36,894 bases of DNA, taken from NCBI GenBank assembly GCA_002342805.1, contig DDQW01000001.1, positions 1 through 36,894 on the forward strand. The letters run 5' to 3'. Source of the stretch: Clostridiales bacterium UBA2432. GTDB taxonomy: Bacteria > Bacillota > Clostridia > Lachnospirales > Vallitaleaceae. The translations under genes and the position numbers were made by a program. The notes under the pieces are model-generated. The model was not told where the DNA came from and did not search any database. It saw only the letters and a program-made list of their open reading frames with translations. Below, in pieces: positions 1 to 8,450 of the stretch (within the stretch, counting starts at the first letter, position 1; every line of letters starts with the position of its first letter).

Positions 1-18
1 CGATTCCCCTACGGGTCA
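1..18 (+). tRNA. 3' end of tRNA-Glu (partial, cut by window edge)
   Basis: The first 18 bases fit the 3' part of the T-loop, a T-stem strand CCCCT, the acceptor strand ACGGGTC and discriminator A. This matches the end of clostridial tRNA-Glu, whose 5' acceptor strand is GGCCCGT. The anticodon lies outside the window, so the identity comes from the acceptor sequence only. No CCA is encoded. Confidence 0.6.
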
Positions 19-31
19 TTTAAATAAAATG

Positions 32-59
32 TAACTTCATATGCCGACGTGGCTCAATT
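32..59 (+). repeat. 28-bp direct repeat, copy 1 (upstream flank plus tRNA-Thr 5' end)
   Basis: These 28 bases are repeated without mismatch at 117-144, an offset of 85 bases. The copy covers 11 bases of the tRNA-Thr upstream flank and the first 17 bases of the tRNA (acceptor strand GCCGACG and start of the D-arm). The match stops at base 60, where the D-loop sequence is replaced by unrelated DNA. Confidence 0.9.
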
Positions 60-113
60 CTTCAGTGAACTGAGCAAAGCGAAGGCACACGCGCAGAGCA
101 CTGCTCTGCCAAT
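43..113 (+). pseudogene. Broken tRNA-Thr copy with hairpin filler
   Basis: Bases 43-59 are the 5' end of tRNA-Thr, but no anticodon arm, T-arm or 3' acceptor follows. The filler folds into two hairpins: 52-60 with 67-75 (one A-C mismatch), and 93-98 with 104-109 around a 5-base loop. The segment 101-113 is the exact reverse complement of 142-154, the D-loop part of the intact tRNA. The pattern suggests template switching or a fold-back duplication. It cannot form a functional tRNA. Confidence 0.7.
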
Positions 114-127
114 CAATAACTTCATAT

Positions 128-200
<73 letters not shown>

Positions 201-225
201 TTATAAAAGCATAAAAAGTAGATGA

Positions 226-299
226 GGGCCATTAGCTCAGTTGGTCAGAGCATCCGGCTCATAACCGGAGAGTCCGGGGTTCGAGTCCCTGATGGCCCA
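226..299 (+). tRNA. tRNA-Met (CAT), elongator or lysidine-type Ile2
   Basis: A 74-base cloverleaf with acceptor GGGCCAT/ATGGCCC, anticodon stem TCCGG/CCGGA and loop CTCATAA. The paired first acceptor base excludes a typical initiator tRNA. CAT may be elongator Met, or Ile2 after lysidine modification by TilS; the sequence alone does not decide. No CCA is encoded. Confidence 0.93.
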
Positions 300-322
300 T
301 TTGCATTTATAACATATAGTAT

Positions 323-396
<74 letters not shown>

Positions 397-467
397 CTAG
401 TAAACTTACTTGCGAGACTTCATGAATAAAAGTGATATAGTAAAAAAGTGAGTTTATATTTATCCCA

Positions 468-540
468 GGGCGCATAGCTCAGCTGGGAGAGCACCTGCCT
501 TACAAGCAGGGGGTCACAGGTTCGAGCCCTGTTGCGCCCA
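468..540 (+). tRNA. tRNA-Val (anticodon TAC)
   Basis: A 73-base cloverleaf with acceptor GGGCGCA/TGCGCCC and discriminator A. The anticodon stem CCTGC/GCAGG holds the loop CTTACAA. No CCA is encoded. Confidence 0.96.
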
Positions 541-558
541 TTCAACACAATATCATAT

Positions 559-642
559 GCCCGAGTGGCGGAATTGGCAGACGCACAGGACTTAAAATCC
601 TGCGATGTAACAATCGTACCGGTTCGACTCCGGTCTCGGGCA
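559..642 (+). tRNA. tRNA-Leu (anticodon TAA)
   Basis: An 84-base class II tRNA with acceptor GCCCGAG/CTCGGGC, anticodon stem CAGGA/TCCTG with loop CTTAAAA, a long variable arm (about 613-627) and discriminator A. No CCA is encoded. Confidence 0.96.
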
Positions 643-657
643 TAACTTATTTAATAT

Positions 658-731
658 GTGCGCATAGCTCAGCTGGATAGAGCGTCTGGCTACGGACCAG
701 AAGGCCGAGGGTTCAAATCCTTCTGCGCACG
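658..731 (+). tRNA. tRNA-Arg (anticodon ACG)
   Basis: A 74-base cloverleaf with acceptor GTGCGCA/TGCGCAC, anticodon stem TCTGG/CCAGA and loop CTACGGA. ACG is normally edited to ICG by TadA to read CGN codons. It is the last tRNA of the cluster, with a terminator 10 bases downstream. No CCA is encoded. Confidence 0.96.
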
Positions 732-740
732 CTTGAGCAA

Positions 741-771
741 AAATCTATATCATAAGATATAGATTTTTTTT
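741..771 (+). terminator. Rho-independent terminator of the tRNA cluster
   Basis: Stem 741-751 pairs with 756-766 around the loop ATAA and runs into an unbroken T tract to 771. It separates the tRNA operon from mgtE. Confidence 0.88.
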
Positions 772-799
772 GTTCCAAATTACAATTTTGTGGTATTAT
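770..799 (+). promoter_or_regulatory. Weak candidate promoter for mgtE
   Basis: TTGTTC (770-775) and TATTAT (794-799) are 18 bases apart and lie about 50 bases before the mgtE start. The -35 overlaps the T tract of the tRNA terminator, so the assignment is tentative. Confidence 0.3.
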
Positions 800-846
800 A
801 CTTCATAGGAAGCAAATTAAAAATTCATAGGTTAGGAGGGAATAAA

Positions 847-2199
847 ATGGAAGGATATGAAGAAAAACTAAAGTTTTTAGAGCAGTTAGTCGAAGAAAAA
901 AGATTTACTGAATTAAAAAATTATCTTATGAATATGATGCCTGCAGATATTGCGGAGTTTATCGATGAAATGTCACCATCAGAGGCCCTAATCGTTTATA
1001 GACTATTACCTAAAAGCGAAGCAGTTGATGTATTTCCCTTGATTGATATGGAAAGACAAAAAGAAATTACATCATTAATTAGTGAAGATGAATTAAAATC
1101 AATTATTGATGAATTATATTTTGATGATATGATTGATTTAGTTGGTGAAGTCCCTGCAAATATTGTAAAAAAGATTTTGAAAAATTCGACACAAAAACAA
1201 CGAACACTTATTAATCAATTTCTGAAATATCCTGAAGATTCAGCGGGCAGTCTTATGACCATTGAATTTGTAGATTTGCATAAAAAAATGACGGCGCAGG
1301 AAGCTATGAAACGTATTCGAGAAACGGGATTAGATAAAGAAACCATATATACATGTTATATAATGGCAGAACATAGAGAACTGGAAGGAATTTTATCGCT
1401 TAAAAATCTGGTTTTAGCAAAAGAAGATGAAACTATTGAGAATATAATGACAGATGATTATATCAGTGTAAATACTCACGATGACCAAGAATATATTGCT
1501 GAAATATTTAAAAAATATGATTTGCTTTCTCTGCCGGTTGTTGATAATGAACGTCGATTAGTGGGAATTATAACCATTGATGATATTGTTGATGTTATCG
1601 AAGAAGAAACAACAGAAGACTTTCAATTGATGGCTGCGATTGCACCTTCAGACGATGAATATATGACCATGTCTGCATTTATGCTAGCAAAAAAAAGAAT
1701 TGTATGGTTGGTTATATTAATGTTTTCAGCCACGATTTCACAATTAATAACAGATCAACATAGTTTTTTAACGGCCCAATTCACTGTATTAGTCGGTGTT
1801 ATGCCCATGCTTATGAGTACAGGAGGTAACGCCGGAGCACAGTCATCAACATTAGTTATACGTGGACTGACCCTCGGTGATATTAAGTTTGGTGATTTAT
1901 TTAAAGTCATTTGGAAAGAAGTACGTGTAGGTATTATTATTGGAATTACGCTAGGGTTTTTAAACTTTCTTCGAATAATGTTATTTAGTCGAAATGTAAA
2001 ATTAGCCATAATTGTCGGATTAACATTAATTGGTACGACAACAATGGCGGCTTTAATGGGGGGGATTCTGCCGATTGTTGCCAAAAAGGTTAAATTAGAT
2101 CCTGCAATCATGGCCAGTCCCTTAATAACTACAATTACTGATGCAACAACGTTATTAATCTTCTTTACGATAGCTGCATGGATATTTTTAGGCGCATAA
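847..2199 (+). CDS. mgtE: MgtE-family magnesium transporter
   Basis: A Mg2+-gated channel for magnesium uptake across the cytoplasmic membrane; 450 residues is the usual family length. The order is an N-terminal helical MgtE_N domain (about 10-130), two CBS domains (about 133-255) that in the family sense cytosolic Mg2+, and five hydrophobic segments from about residue 280. The family signature STGGNAGAQSSTL and the C-terminal segment with LDPAIMASPLITTITDAT, which includes the pore-region Asp, are intact. The ATG at 847 is chosen because AGGAGGG (834-840) sits six bases upstream; an in-frame upstream start at 790 has no such site and would add 19 residues unlike the family. No Mg2+ riboswitch fits in the roughly 75-base gap after the tRNA terminator. 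Confidence 0.95.
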   Translation: MEGYEEKLKFLEQLVEEKRFTELKNYLMNMMPADIAEFIDEMSPSEALIVYRLLPKSEAVDVFPLIDMERQKEITSLISEDELKSIIDELYFDDMIDLVGEVPANIVKKILKNSTQKQRTLINQFLKYPEDSAGSLMTIEFVDLHKKMTAQEAMKRIRETGLDKETIYTCYIMAEHRELEGILSLKNLVLAKEDETIENIMTDDYISVNTHDDQEYIAEIFKKYDLLSLPVVDNERRLVGIITIDDIVDVIEEETTEDFQLMAAIAPSDDEYMTMSAFMLAKKRIVWLVILMFSATISQLITDQHSFLTAQFTVLVGVMPMLMSTGGNAGAQSSTLVIRGLTLGDIKFGDLFKVIWKEVRVGIIIGITLGFLNFLRIMLFSRNVKLAIIVGLTLIGTTTMAALMGGILPIVAKKVKLDPAIMASPLITTITDATTLLIFFTIAAWIFLGA

Positions 2200-2218
2200 A
2201 TCTTGACGCATAAATATA

Positions 2219-2246
2219 TTGTGTATTCTATATTTTATGGTATAAT
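2219..2246 (+). promoter_or_regulatory. Candidate distal promoter for rho
   Basis: TTGTGT (2219-2224) and a consensus TATAAT (2241-2246) are 16 bases apart. Transcription from here would give a leader of about 170 bases before rho. Confidence 0.5.
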
Positions 2247-2353
2247 TAGATTAATGTATAGAAATTAACAATTATAATTCTTATCTTAGTTAGCACCATC
2301 CCGAATTATCTAAAGTTATATTCAGAAATCATAGATATCCCCAATGATTAAAA

Positions 2354-2383
2354 TTGAATTGCGATTTACTCGTGCACTATATT
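2354..2383 (+). promoter_or_regulatory. Candidate proximal promoter for rho
   Basis: TTGAAT (2354-2359) and TATATT (2378-2383) are 18 bases apart, about 40 bases before the rho start. It could act with or instead of the distal promoter. Confidence 0.4.
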
Positions 2384-2422
2384 ATAAAATAATGGTAGTG
2401 GAATTAAATAGGAGGACAAAAC

Positions 2423-3898
2423 TTGAAAACAAATTATTCGAAGATGAAGGTTGCACAATTACGTGAAATAGCCACGGAATTAGGTATACTGGATGTAAAA
2501 AACTTCAAAAAGGCTGAACTCGTTCAATTACTGGCAGAAATTGAACAAAAAAATGAAGAAAAAAAGACAAAACGTAAATCAACAAGAGAATATGAAACGC
2601 GTGAATTGAATTACTCAGAAATTTCTCAAGCCAACAAAGAGAAAAAAAATAAAGAAAAAATTGAAGCTACCGATGAAATAGAAGAAAAAGATTCGCAAGA
2701 GGAAACACGTACAGAACAATCTGTTCAAAAGAAAAAACAAAAGCCGAAGGCGATAAATGCATTAGATAGTGGAGAAGTAGCGCAAGGTATTTTAGAAGTT
2801 CTTCCGGATGGGTTTGGATTTATTCGAAGCGATAACTATATGCCTGGAGAAGATGATGTATATGTATCGCCGTCTCAAATCAGAAGATTTAGTTTACGAA
2901 CAGGCGATATAATTGAAGGAAATATTCGTGTGGCAAAAGAAAAAGAAAAATTTAGAGCTTTACTTTATGTAACGTCTGTTAATGGTGATGATCCGGGGAA
3001 AGCGGCTACTCGACCAAAGTTTGAAGAGCTAACACCTATATTTCCTAATGAACGATTAAACTTGAATACTCGCTCAGATGATTATGCCTTACGCCTCATG
3101 GACTTTATTGCACCAATCGGTAAAGGCCAAAGAGGTATGATTGTATCCCCGCCAAAAGCAGGAAAAACAACATTAATTAAAAAAGTTGCGAATGCAATCA
3201 CTAAAAATCATCCGGATGTTGGATTAATTGTATTATTGATTGATGAACGGCCAGAAGAAGTAACGGATATAAGACGATCTATTGTAGGAGAAAACGTTGA
3301 AGTTATTCACTCAACCTTTGATGAATTACCGGAACATCATAAACGAGTTTCAGAGATGGTTTTAGCTAGAGCCAAACGTATGGTTGAGCAGAAAAAAGAT
3401 CTTGTTATTTTATTAGATAGTATTACACGTTTAGCCAGAGCCTATAACTTGATCATCCCACCAAGTGGTCGTACACTTTCCGGTGGATTAGATCCGGCTG
3501 CTTTACATATGCCAAAAAAATTCTTTGGTGCAGCGAGAAATATTGAAGAAGGTGGATCATTAACAATATTAGCTACAGCCTTAGTTGAAACAGGAAGCAA
3601 GATGGATGATGTTGTTTTTGAAGAATTCAAAGGAACGGGTAATATGGAATTAGTACTTGATCGTAAACTTCAAGAAAAACGTATTTTCCCCGCTATTGAT
3701 GTAAGTAAATCAGGTACTCGACGTGATGATTTGTTATACAGTGAAATGGAATTGGAAGCGGTGAATAAACTGCGTAAGGTTTCTGCTAATATGCGGTCTG
3801 AAGATGTCATTGATAGTATGTTGAAGGTATTTGTTGATACAAAAAGCAACGAAGAATATGCCCATAAATTATCAAAAAATATCCTGAATAATTACTAG
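2423..3898 (+). CDS. rho: Transcription termination factor Rho
   Basis: A hexameric RNA helicase that ends transcription by translocating on nascent RNA. An N-terminal Rho_N helical module (about 8-45) is followed by a Lys/Glu-rich, probably disordered insert (about 45-112). Next come the cold-shock-like RNA-binding domain (about 115-190, containing GEVAQGILEVLPDGFGFIRS) and the RecA-like ATPase with Walker A PPKAGKTT (Lys 248) and Walker B VILLDSITR. At 491 residues it is longer than E. coli Rho because of the insert, as is common in Firmicutes and Actinobacteria. The start is the TTG at 2423, with GGAGG at 2411-2415 seven bases upstream; the in-frame ATG at 2444 has no comparable site. It begins the block continuing to prfA. 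Confidence 0.96.
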   Translation: MKTNYSKMKVAQLREIATELGILDVKNFKKAELVQLLAEIEQKNEEKKTKRKSTREYETRELNYSEISQANKEKKNKEKIEATDEIEEKDSQEETRTEQSVQKKKQKPKAINALDSGEVAQGILEVLPDGFGFIRSDNYMPGEDDVYVSPSQIRRFSLRTGDIIEGNIRVAKEKEKFRALLYVTSVNGDDPGKAATRPKFEELTPIFPNERLNLNTRSDDYALRLMDFIAPIGKGQRGMIVSPPKAGKTTLIKKVANAITKNHPDVGLIVLLIDERPEEVTDIRRSIVGENVEVIHSTFDELPEHHKRVSEMVLARAKRMVEQKKDLVILLDSITRLARAYNLIIPPSGRTLSGGLDPAALHMPKKFFGAARNIEEGGSLTILATALVETGSKMDDVVFEEFKGTGNMELVLDRKLQEKRIFPAIDVSKSGTRRDDLLYSEMELEAVNKLRKVSANMRSEDVIDSMLKVFVDTKSNEEYAHKLSKNILNNY

Positions 3899-3905
3899 AT
3901 ATATA

Positions 3906-3934
3906 TTGCAATGGGTTTATCAATATGTTATAAT
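3906..3934 (+). promoter_or_regulatory. Promoter for rpmE
   Basis: TTGCAA (3906-3911) and consensus TATAAT (3929-3934) with the ideal 17-base spacing. It lies directly after the rho stop codon, so rpmE can be transcribed separately from rho. The expected start is near 3941. Confidence 0.8.
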
Positions 3935-3940
3935 GTGTAG

Positions 3941-4015
3941 GCTGTCTAGATGGACAAGAATTCATTGGACAAGAATCTAATCATTTAGAAGTAATGTATG
4001 AAAGAGGTGAAAAGT
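3941..4015 (+). promoter_or_regulatory. rpmE 5' leader with tandem repeat; possible L31 autoregulatory leader
   Basis: The roughly 75-base leader has two copies of TGGACAAGAAT (3951-3961 and 3966-3976). They are enclosed by a possible helix of TAGAT (3947-3951) with ATCTA (3975-3979). Structured L31 leaders are known in several bacterial groups, but I have not matched this one to a defined consensus. The repeats are seen directly; the regulatory role is inference. Confidence 0.35.
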
Positions 4016-4228
4016 ATGAGAGAAGGAATTCATCCAGAATATCATCAAGCAACTGTAAAATGTAACTGTGGAAATGAATTTGTTACAGGTTCAACAAAAG
4101 AAGCAATTCATACAGAAATCTGTTCAAAATGTCATCCATTCTATACCGGACAACAAAAATCAGTTCAAGCGCGTGGACGTATTGATCGATTTAATCGTAA
4201 ATATGGTATCAGTAACGACGAAGAATAA
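4016..4228 (+). CDS. rpmE: Ribosomal protein bL31, zinc-binding form
   Basis: A 70-residue protein of the large ribosomal subunit that bridges the subunits. Four cysteines (C16, C18, C36, C39) form the CxC...CxxC zinc site of the C+ paralogue, so it should be the zinc-replete form. The N-terminus MREGIHPEYH and the C-terminal RGRIDRFNRKYG are typical. The ATG at 4016 follows AAAGAGGTGA (4001-4010); an in-frame ATG at 3998 would add six atypical residues and lacks a site. It has its own promoter and terminator inside the rho-prfA block. Confidence 0.96.
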   Translation: MREGIHPEYHQATVKCNCGNEFVTGSTKEAIHTEICSKCHPFYTGQQKSVQARGRIDRFNRKYGISNDEE

Positions 4229-4232
4229 TAAT

Positions 4233-4258
4233 AAGTTGAGGGTAACCTCAACTTTTTG
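4233..4258 (+). terminator. Rho-independent terminator after rpmE
   Basis: AAGTTGAGG (4233-4241) pairs with CCTCAACTT (4246-4254) around the loop GTAA, followed by a T run. Confidence 0.9.
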
Positions 4259-4368
4259 TTTTACTATAGAACATTCTTTTATTTGTGCATGGCTTTATTT
4301 TTTCGTGAGTTAGGTATATAATGGAGTATGTACACATGTGCTTAAAACATAGAAATGGAAGTGAAAAA

Positions 4369-5352
4369 ATGAAAGAGAACAAACCTAGTGTTGGAGGTCA
4401 GGCGGTCATTGAAGGTGTAATGATGCGTAATGATGACCTATACGCTGTTGCGGTTCGAAAACCGGATAAGGAAATAATTGTTGAAGAAATGAATCATAAA
4501 AGCTTCACTAAACGTAGCAAAATTTTAGGATTACCCTTTATCAGAGGAATTGTTGCATTTGTAGAGTCTCTTGTAATGGGTATGAAAATATTAACTTTTT
4601 CAGCTGAATTTTTCGAAGTTGAAGGAGAAACAGAAGAAGAATCAAAGTTTGATCAATGGATTAATAAGGTGTTTGGAGATAAAGCAAACGATGTGTTCAT
4701 TATGATTTCGGTTGTTCTAGCTTTACTTATGTCTGTTGGGCTATTTGTTATATTACCATTAGGATTGTCGCATTTGATGAAACCTATTTTACCATCGGAT
4801 CAATGGGTGAATTTTGCAGACGGCATCATTCGAGTGGCCGTACTGCTTACATACATTGTTTTGATTTCAAAAATGAAAGACATTCAAAGAGTATTTCAAT
4901 ATCATGGTGCGGAACATAAATCTATCCATTGCTATGAATGTGGATTAGATCTTACAGTGGAAAACGCCAAGAAACAAACGCGTTTGCATAAGCGCTGCGG
5001 AACGAGTTTTTTGCTTTATATTGTTGTTATAAGTGTTTTTGTATTGACAATTATTAATGCACAGACTTTAGTTCAACGTTTACTTGTTCGACTTGTTATG
5101 TTGCCGATTATCGCAGGAATATCCTATGAAGTATTGAAGTTCTTAGGACGTAGTGAGTCGAAGGTATTAGATATATTCACCAAGCCAGGTTTATTATTAC
5201 AAAAATTAACGACAGCGGAGCCAGATGATGGACAACTTGAAGTAGCATTAACAGCCTTGAAAAGTGTTTTGAAAAATACAGATGAAGCAAAAAATAAAGA
5301 AGAGATAAAGGATCCGGGAATTGAAGACATATCAAGTACACCAGTTGCTTAA
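4369..5352 (+). CDS. yqhQ: YqhQ-like DUF1385 membrane protein
   Basis: A conserved membrane protein of unknown biochemical function. The family signature PSVGGQAVIEGVMMR is at residues 6-20. Hydrophobic segments cover about 108-135, 150-168 and 214-250. A conserved YHGAEHKSIHCYE stretch near residue 180 and later CG residues resemble metal-site chemistry, but this is unproven. The family is often found beside rpmE, prmC and prfA in Firmicutes, as here. The ATG at 4369 is chosen because GGAAGTGA lies just upstream and the product then begins like its homologues; the ATG at 4321 overlaps a TATAAT (4317-4322) that may be the promoter -10. The 327-residue product overlaps prmC by 32 bases, suggesting coupled translation. 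Confidence 0.88.
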   Translation: MKENKPSVGGQAVIEGVMMRNDDLYAVAVRKPDKEIIVEEMNHKSFTKRSKILGLPFIRGIVAFVESLVMGMKILTFSAEFFEVEGETEEESKFDQWINKVFGDKANDVFIMISVVLALLMSVGLFVILPLGLSHLMKPILPSDQWVNFADGIIRVAVLLTYIVLISKMKDIQRVFQYHGAEHKSIHCYECGLDLTVENAKKQTRLHKRCGTSFLLYIVVISVFVLTIINAQTLVQRLLVRLVMLPIIAGISYEVLKFLGRSESKVLDIFTKPGLLLQKLTTAEPDDGQLEVALTALKSVLKNTDEAKNKEEIKDPGIEDISSTPVA

Positions 5353-6205
5353 AGCCGGGCAGGAACAATTGGATAAAAAGGGGATAGGAACAGTTGACGC
5401 ACGATTGTTACTTGAATATGTGATGAAAACTGATTTTACTACTTTGCTATCTAAGTACAATGAAGACGTGCAAGAAGAAGTCGTTTCATCGTATATGACA
5501 CTCCTTAAACAACGGATGAAAGGCGTTCCGCTTCAGTATATAACCCATGAACAATATTTTATGGGAAATAAGTTTTATGTCAATGAATCTGTGTTGATTC
5601 CTCGACCAGAGACAGAAATTCTCGTTGAATTATGTTTAGCCAAGATTGAGGAGATAATCCGTCAAGGAAAAAGGGCTTTGCGTATTTTAGATATGTGTAC
5701 CGGTAGTGGATGTATTTTAATAAGTTTAGTAAAAGAAGTGTCAAGTAAATTTCCTGAGCTTGACATGGAGTGGCTTGGGGTTGACATTCAAGATGGTGCT
5801 CTTTTCGTTAGCAAAAAAAACGAAGAAGTCCTTTTAGATAAGCCGGTGATTCAATGGGTGAAAAGTGATTTATTCAGTCATATTGAATCTGGAATGGAGT
5901 ATGACCTCATTGTGTCAAATCCCCCATATATTCCTCGCAATGATTTAGAGGGACTTATGAATGAAGTCAAAGATTATGAGCCCATAATTGCCCTAGACGG
6001 AGGCGATGACGGTTTAATCTTTTATCGTCAGATTATCCAAGACAGTTATGCACGACTGAAAAATGGAGGCGGATTATTTTTTGAGATTGGGCACGGTCAA
6101 ATGCAAGATATAAAAAAATTAATGGAGTCAAGAGGCTTTTCTGATATACAAGAAGTAAATGATATGGCTGGTCTTGAAAGAATTATTTCAGGGACTAAGA
6201 ATTAA
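5321..6205 (+). CDS. prmC: Peptide chain release factor N5-glutamine methyltransferase
   Basis: PrmC methylates the Gln of the GGQ motif in release factors, using S-adenosylmethionine, which raises termination efficiency. A small N-terminal helical domain (about 1-75) precedes a Rossmann methyltransferase domain with the SAM loop DMCTGSGCI (124-132) and the catalytic NPPY (200-203), which holds the substrate glutamine. At 294 residues the length is usual. The start is TTG at 5321 with AAAGGAT (5307-5313) upstream; it lies 32 bases inside the preceding gene, and the resulting N-terminus (KTYQVHQLLKAGQEQL) fits the family. Its substrate prfA begins 15 bases downstream, the classical pairing. 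Confidence 0.95.
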   Translation: MKTYQVHQLLKAGQEQLDKKGIGTVDARLLLEYVMKTDFTTLLSKYNEDVQEEVVSSYMTLLKQRMKGVPLQYITHEQYFMGNKFYVNESVLIPRPETEILVELCLAKIEEIIRQGKRALRILDMCTGSGCILISLVKEVSSKFPELDMEWLGVDIQDGALFVSKKNEEVLLDKPVIQWVKSDLFSHIESGMEYDLIVSNPPYIPRNDLEGLMNEVKDYEPIIALDGGDDGLIFYRQIIQDSYARLKNGGGLFFEIGHGQMQDIKKLMESRGFSDIQEVNDMAGLERIISGTKN

Positions 6206-6220
6206 TTATGAGGTGAAGAA

Positions 6221-7291
6221 ATGTTAGATCAATTGGAAGGTATAATTGACAGATATGAATTTTTGTCTGCACAAATTAATGATGCGGATATTATTGCTGA
6301 TCAAAAGCAATGGCAACAATATATGAAAGAACACTCTGATTTAACGCCTGTAGTTGAAAACTACAAAGCGTATAAAGCAAATGAGGAAACCATTCAAGAG
6401 TCATTAGAAATGTTAAAAGAATCAGATCCAGAGATTGTTGAATTGGCCAAGGAAGAATTAGCACAAGCAAGAGAAGCCTTAAAACATAATGAAGCTAAAT
6501 TAAAAAAACTTCTATTACCCAAAGACCCAAATGATGATAAGAACGTTATCGTTGAGATTCGTGCGGGTGCGGGTGGAGATGAGGCAGCATTATTTGCGGC
6601 CGAATTATATCGTATGTATATACGCTTTGCAGAACGTAGCCATTGGAAAGTCGATGTCATGAATATCAATGAAAGTGGCGTAGGTGGATTTAAAGAGGTT
6701 ATTTTTTCTATACAAGGACAAGGCGCATACTCAAAATTGAAGTTTGAAAGTGGTGTGCACCGAGTTCAACGTGTTCCTGTTACTGAATCGGGTGGAAGGA
6801 TTCATACGTCAACAGTAACGGTAGCAGTATTACCTGAAGTCGAGGATGTTGAAGTTGAAGTTGATCAAAATGATTTAAGGATTGATGTGTTTAGATCATC
6901 AGGTAATGGAGGTCAAAGTGTTAATACAACGGATTCAGCGGTGCGAATAACCCATTTACCGACAGGATTGGTCGTATCATGCCAAGACGGAAAATCTCAG
7001 CTTAAAAACCGCGATCAAGCCATGAAGGTTCTTCGTTCAAGATTATATGACATGGAGCTTGAGAAGCAACAAAGTGAATTAGCTGAAGACCGACGAAGCC
7101 AAGTTGGAACAGGTGATCGGAGTGAAAAGATTCGTACCTATAATTTCCCACAAGGCCGTGTAACTGATCATCGGATTAAGCTGACCTTACATAAGCTGGA
7201 TACAATTTTGGATGGGGATATATACGAATTAATTGATAGCCTAAACACGGCAGATCAAGCAGAAAAAATGAAATCTATGGAAAAAAATTAA
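6221..7291 (+). CDS. prfA: Peptide chain release factor 1
   Basis: RF1 recognises UAA and UAG in the ribosomal A site and triggers hydrolysis of the peptidyl-tRNA ester. The 356-residue product has the N-terminal coiled coil, the codon-reading PxT tripeptide as PVT (186-188, in HRVQRVPVTES) and the catalytic GGQ (230-232), the target of PrmC encoded just upstream. RF2 would have SPF at the codon-reading position, so RF1 is clear. GAGGTGA (6210-6216) precedes the ATG. A strong terminator follows, ending the block. Confidence 0.97.
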   Translation: MLDQLEGIIDRYEFLSAQINDADIIADQKQWQQYMKEHSDLTPVVENYKAYKANEETIQESLEMLKESDPEIVELAKEELAQAREALKHNEAKLKKLLLPKDPNDDKNVIVEIRAGAGGDEAALFAAELYRMYIRFAERSHWKVDVMNINESGVGGFKEVIFSIQGQGAYSKLKFESGVHRVQRVPVTESGGRIHTSTVTVAVLPEVEDVEVEVDQNDLRIDVFRSSGNGGQSVNTTDSAVRITHLPTGLVVSCQDGKSQLKNRDQAMKVLRSRLYDMELEKQQSELAEDRRSQVGTGDRSEKIRTYNFPQGRVTDHRIKLTLHKLDTILDGDIYELIDSLNTADQAEKMKSMEKN

Positions 7292-7313
7292 ACGGGATTT
7301 TCTTATAGTATAT

Positions 7314-7359
7314 AAAAAGCCTTTGTCGTGCACGATTCATGCAAGACAAAGGCTTTTTT
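7314..7359 (+). terminator. Terminator after prfA, probably bidirectional
   Basis: AAAGCCTTTGTC (7316-7327) pairs with GACAAAGGCTTT (7345-7356), followed by T residues on the plus strand. The flanking A run (7314-7318) gives a T run on the minus strand, so it can also end the convergent PAS/GGDEF gene whose stop is at 7386. Confidence 0.88.
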
Positions 7360-7385
7360 AAGTGTCATATTATTTATTGACCTAA

Positions 7386-8363
7386 TTAATAGCTGTCATC
7401 ATAAATTAAACTTGTTTTTAGAAGTTTCTGAGAAGCATATAAGCGTTTATCTGTAAGATCAATAATGTCATATATATCCCCAAGGGGTAATTTTTCACGG
7501 AATTGACTTAATCCGATATTCACTTCAACGTTTACATCTTGACGCTCTGTAACGGGAAGCTTTTCGATATCATGTATTATTGATTTGGCGATATTGATAG
7601 CTTTCTCGTAGGAAGGAGCTTCAGTAAGTATTGCAAAACGGTCTCCGCTATAACGAAAGGCATGAAACTGTGAAGATTGTAATGTTTTCAAGAAGTGTGC
7701 AACAGATTGTATGGAATGGTCAGCGACTTCTTGTCCATAATTTACGTTAATGATAGCATAATTGCTTATATCAACAAGCATTAAACAATGTATTGTAGAG
7801 GGCATATTCATAGTATTCATTGCCGATTGGTAAAAAAGATTCATTTGTTCATAAAAGGATTTAATGTTTTTGAGTTTTGTCAATGGGTCAATTTTTGAAG
7901 CCTTATCCAAATGATCTTCAAAGGCATCTGCTTTTATTATCTTTTGTTTAACCGGACCGGACGCACTATTTGTGGAGGCAACATTAATACTATGTCCCCA
8001 TGTTCCGATAACTTCCCCGTTATTATCTAAAAGTGGATATTTTGAAGTGATAACATAAGAAACATAATCATCTTCCCAAGTTTCTTTTTCAACCTTTGCA
8101 AGGATTGGCTTCTTTGTACGAATAATTTCTTGTTCATCATCGTAGGCCTCTTGGGCGTGTTCTTTTGTGAAAAAGTCAAAATCTGTTTTTCCAAGAGCTT
8201 CTTCAATAGAATCTAGACCAAAATAATTAGCATGATATTGGCTTAAGGTGATAAACCGAGAGTTGAGGTCTTTAGCGTAAAAAGATTCGCTTGTATTCGA
8301 GGTGATCGAGTTGTAAAGTAAACTTTCGATATTCGTGTAAACGTTATAGCTGCTTTTTTCCAT
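7386..8363 (-). CDS. PAS protein with degenerate GGDEF domain
   Basis: A 325-residue soluble sensor. The PAS_4 domain (about 10-135) carries YAKDLNSRF and GKTDFDFF. A GGDEF-fold domain (about 160-320) opens with IDPLTKLKN. The signature is SGDRF (239-243) rather than GG[DE]EF, and the early metal/substrate residues are also changed (DISNYAIINVNYGQ), so cyclic-di-GMP synthesis is unlikely; a binding or protein-interaction role is inferred. The start is the ATG at 8363, with AAAAAGGAG eight bases upstream and a 17-spaced promoter at 8422-8450. A longer reading from 8498 would add an apparent membrane segment, but it translates the promoter region. It is divergent from adhE and ends at a shared terminator. 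Confidence 0.85.
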   Translation of the reverse strand: MEKSSYNVYTNIESLLYNSITSNTSESFYAKDLNSRFITLSQYHANYFGLDSIEEALGKTDFDFFTKEHAQEAYDDEQEIIRTKKPILAKVEKETWEDDYVSYVITSKYPLLDNNGEVIGTWGHSINVASTNSASGPVKQKIIKADAFEDHLDKASKIDPLTKLKNIKSFYEQMNLFYQSAMNTMNMPSTIHCLMLVDISNYAIINVNYGQEVADHSIQSVAHFLKTLQSSQFHAFRYSGDRFAILTEAPSYEKAINIAKSIIHDIEKLPVTERQDVNVEVNIGLSQFREKLPLGDIYDIIDLTDKRLYASQKLLKTSLIYDDSY

Positions 8364-8421
8364 AGACGATACTCCTTTTTCTAGGGAAGTAAAAGATACC
8401 CCAATTATTTTGTTAGTTTTG

Positions 8422-8450
8422 ACTATAGTATAACACAAAAATGCAGACAA
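8422..8450 (-). promoter_or_regulatory. Promoter of the PAS/degenerate-GGDEF gene
   Basis: On the minus strand TTGTCT (8450-8445) and TATAGT (8427-8422) are 17 bases apart, about 58 bases before the ATG at 8363. Its place supports the shorter start. Confidence 0.6.

Noticed and set aside
226..299. Initiator tRNA-fMet
   Set aside because: The first acceptor bases are paired (G-C), unlike initiator tRNAs.
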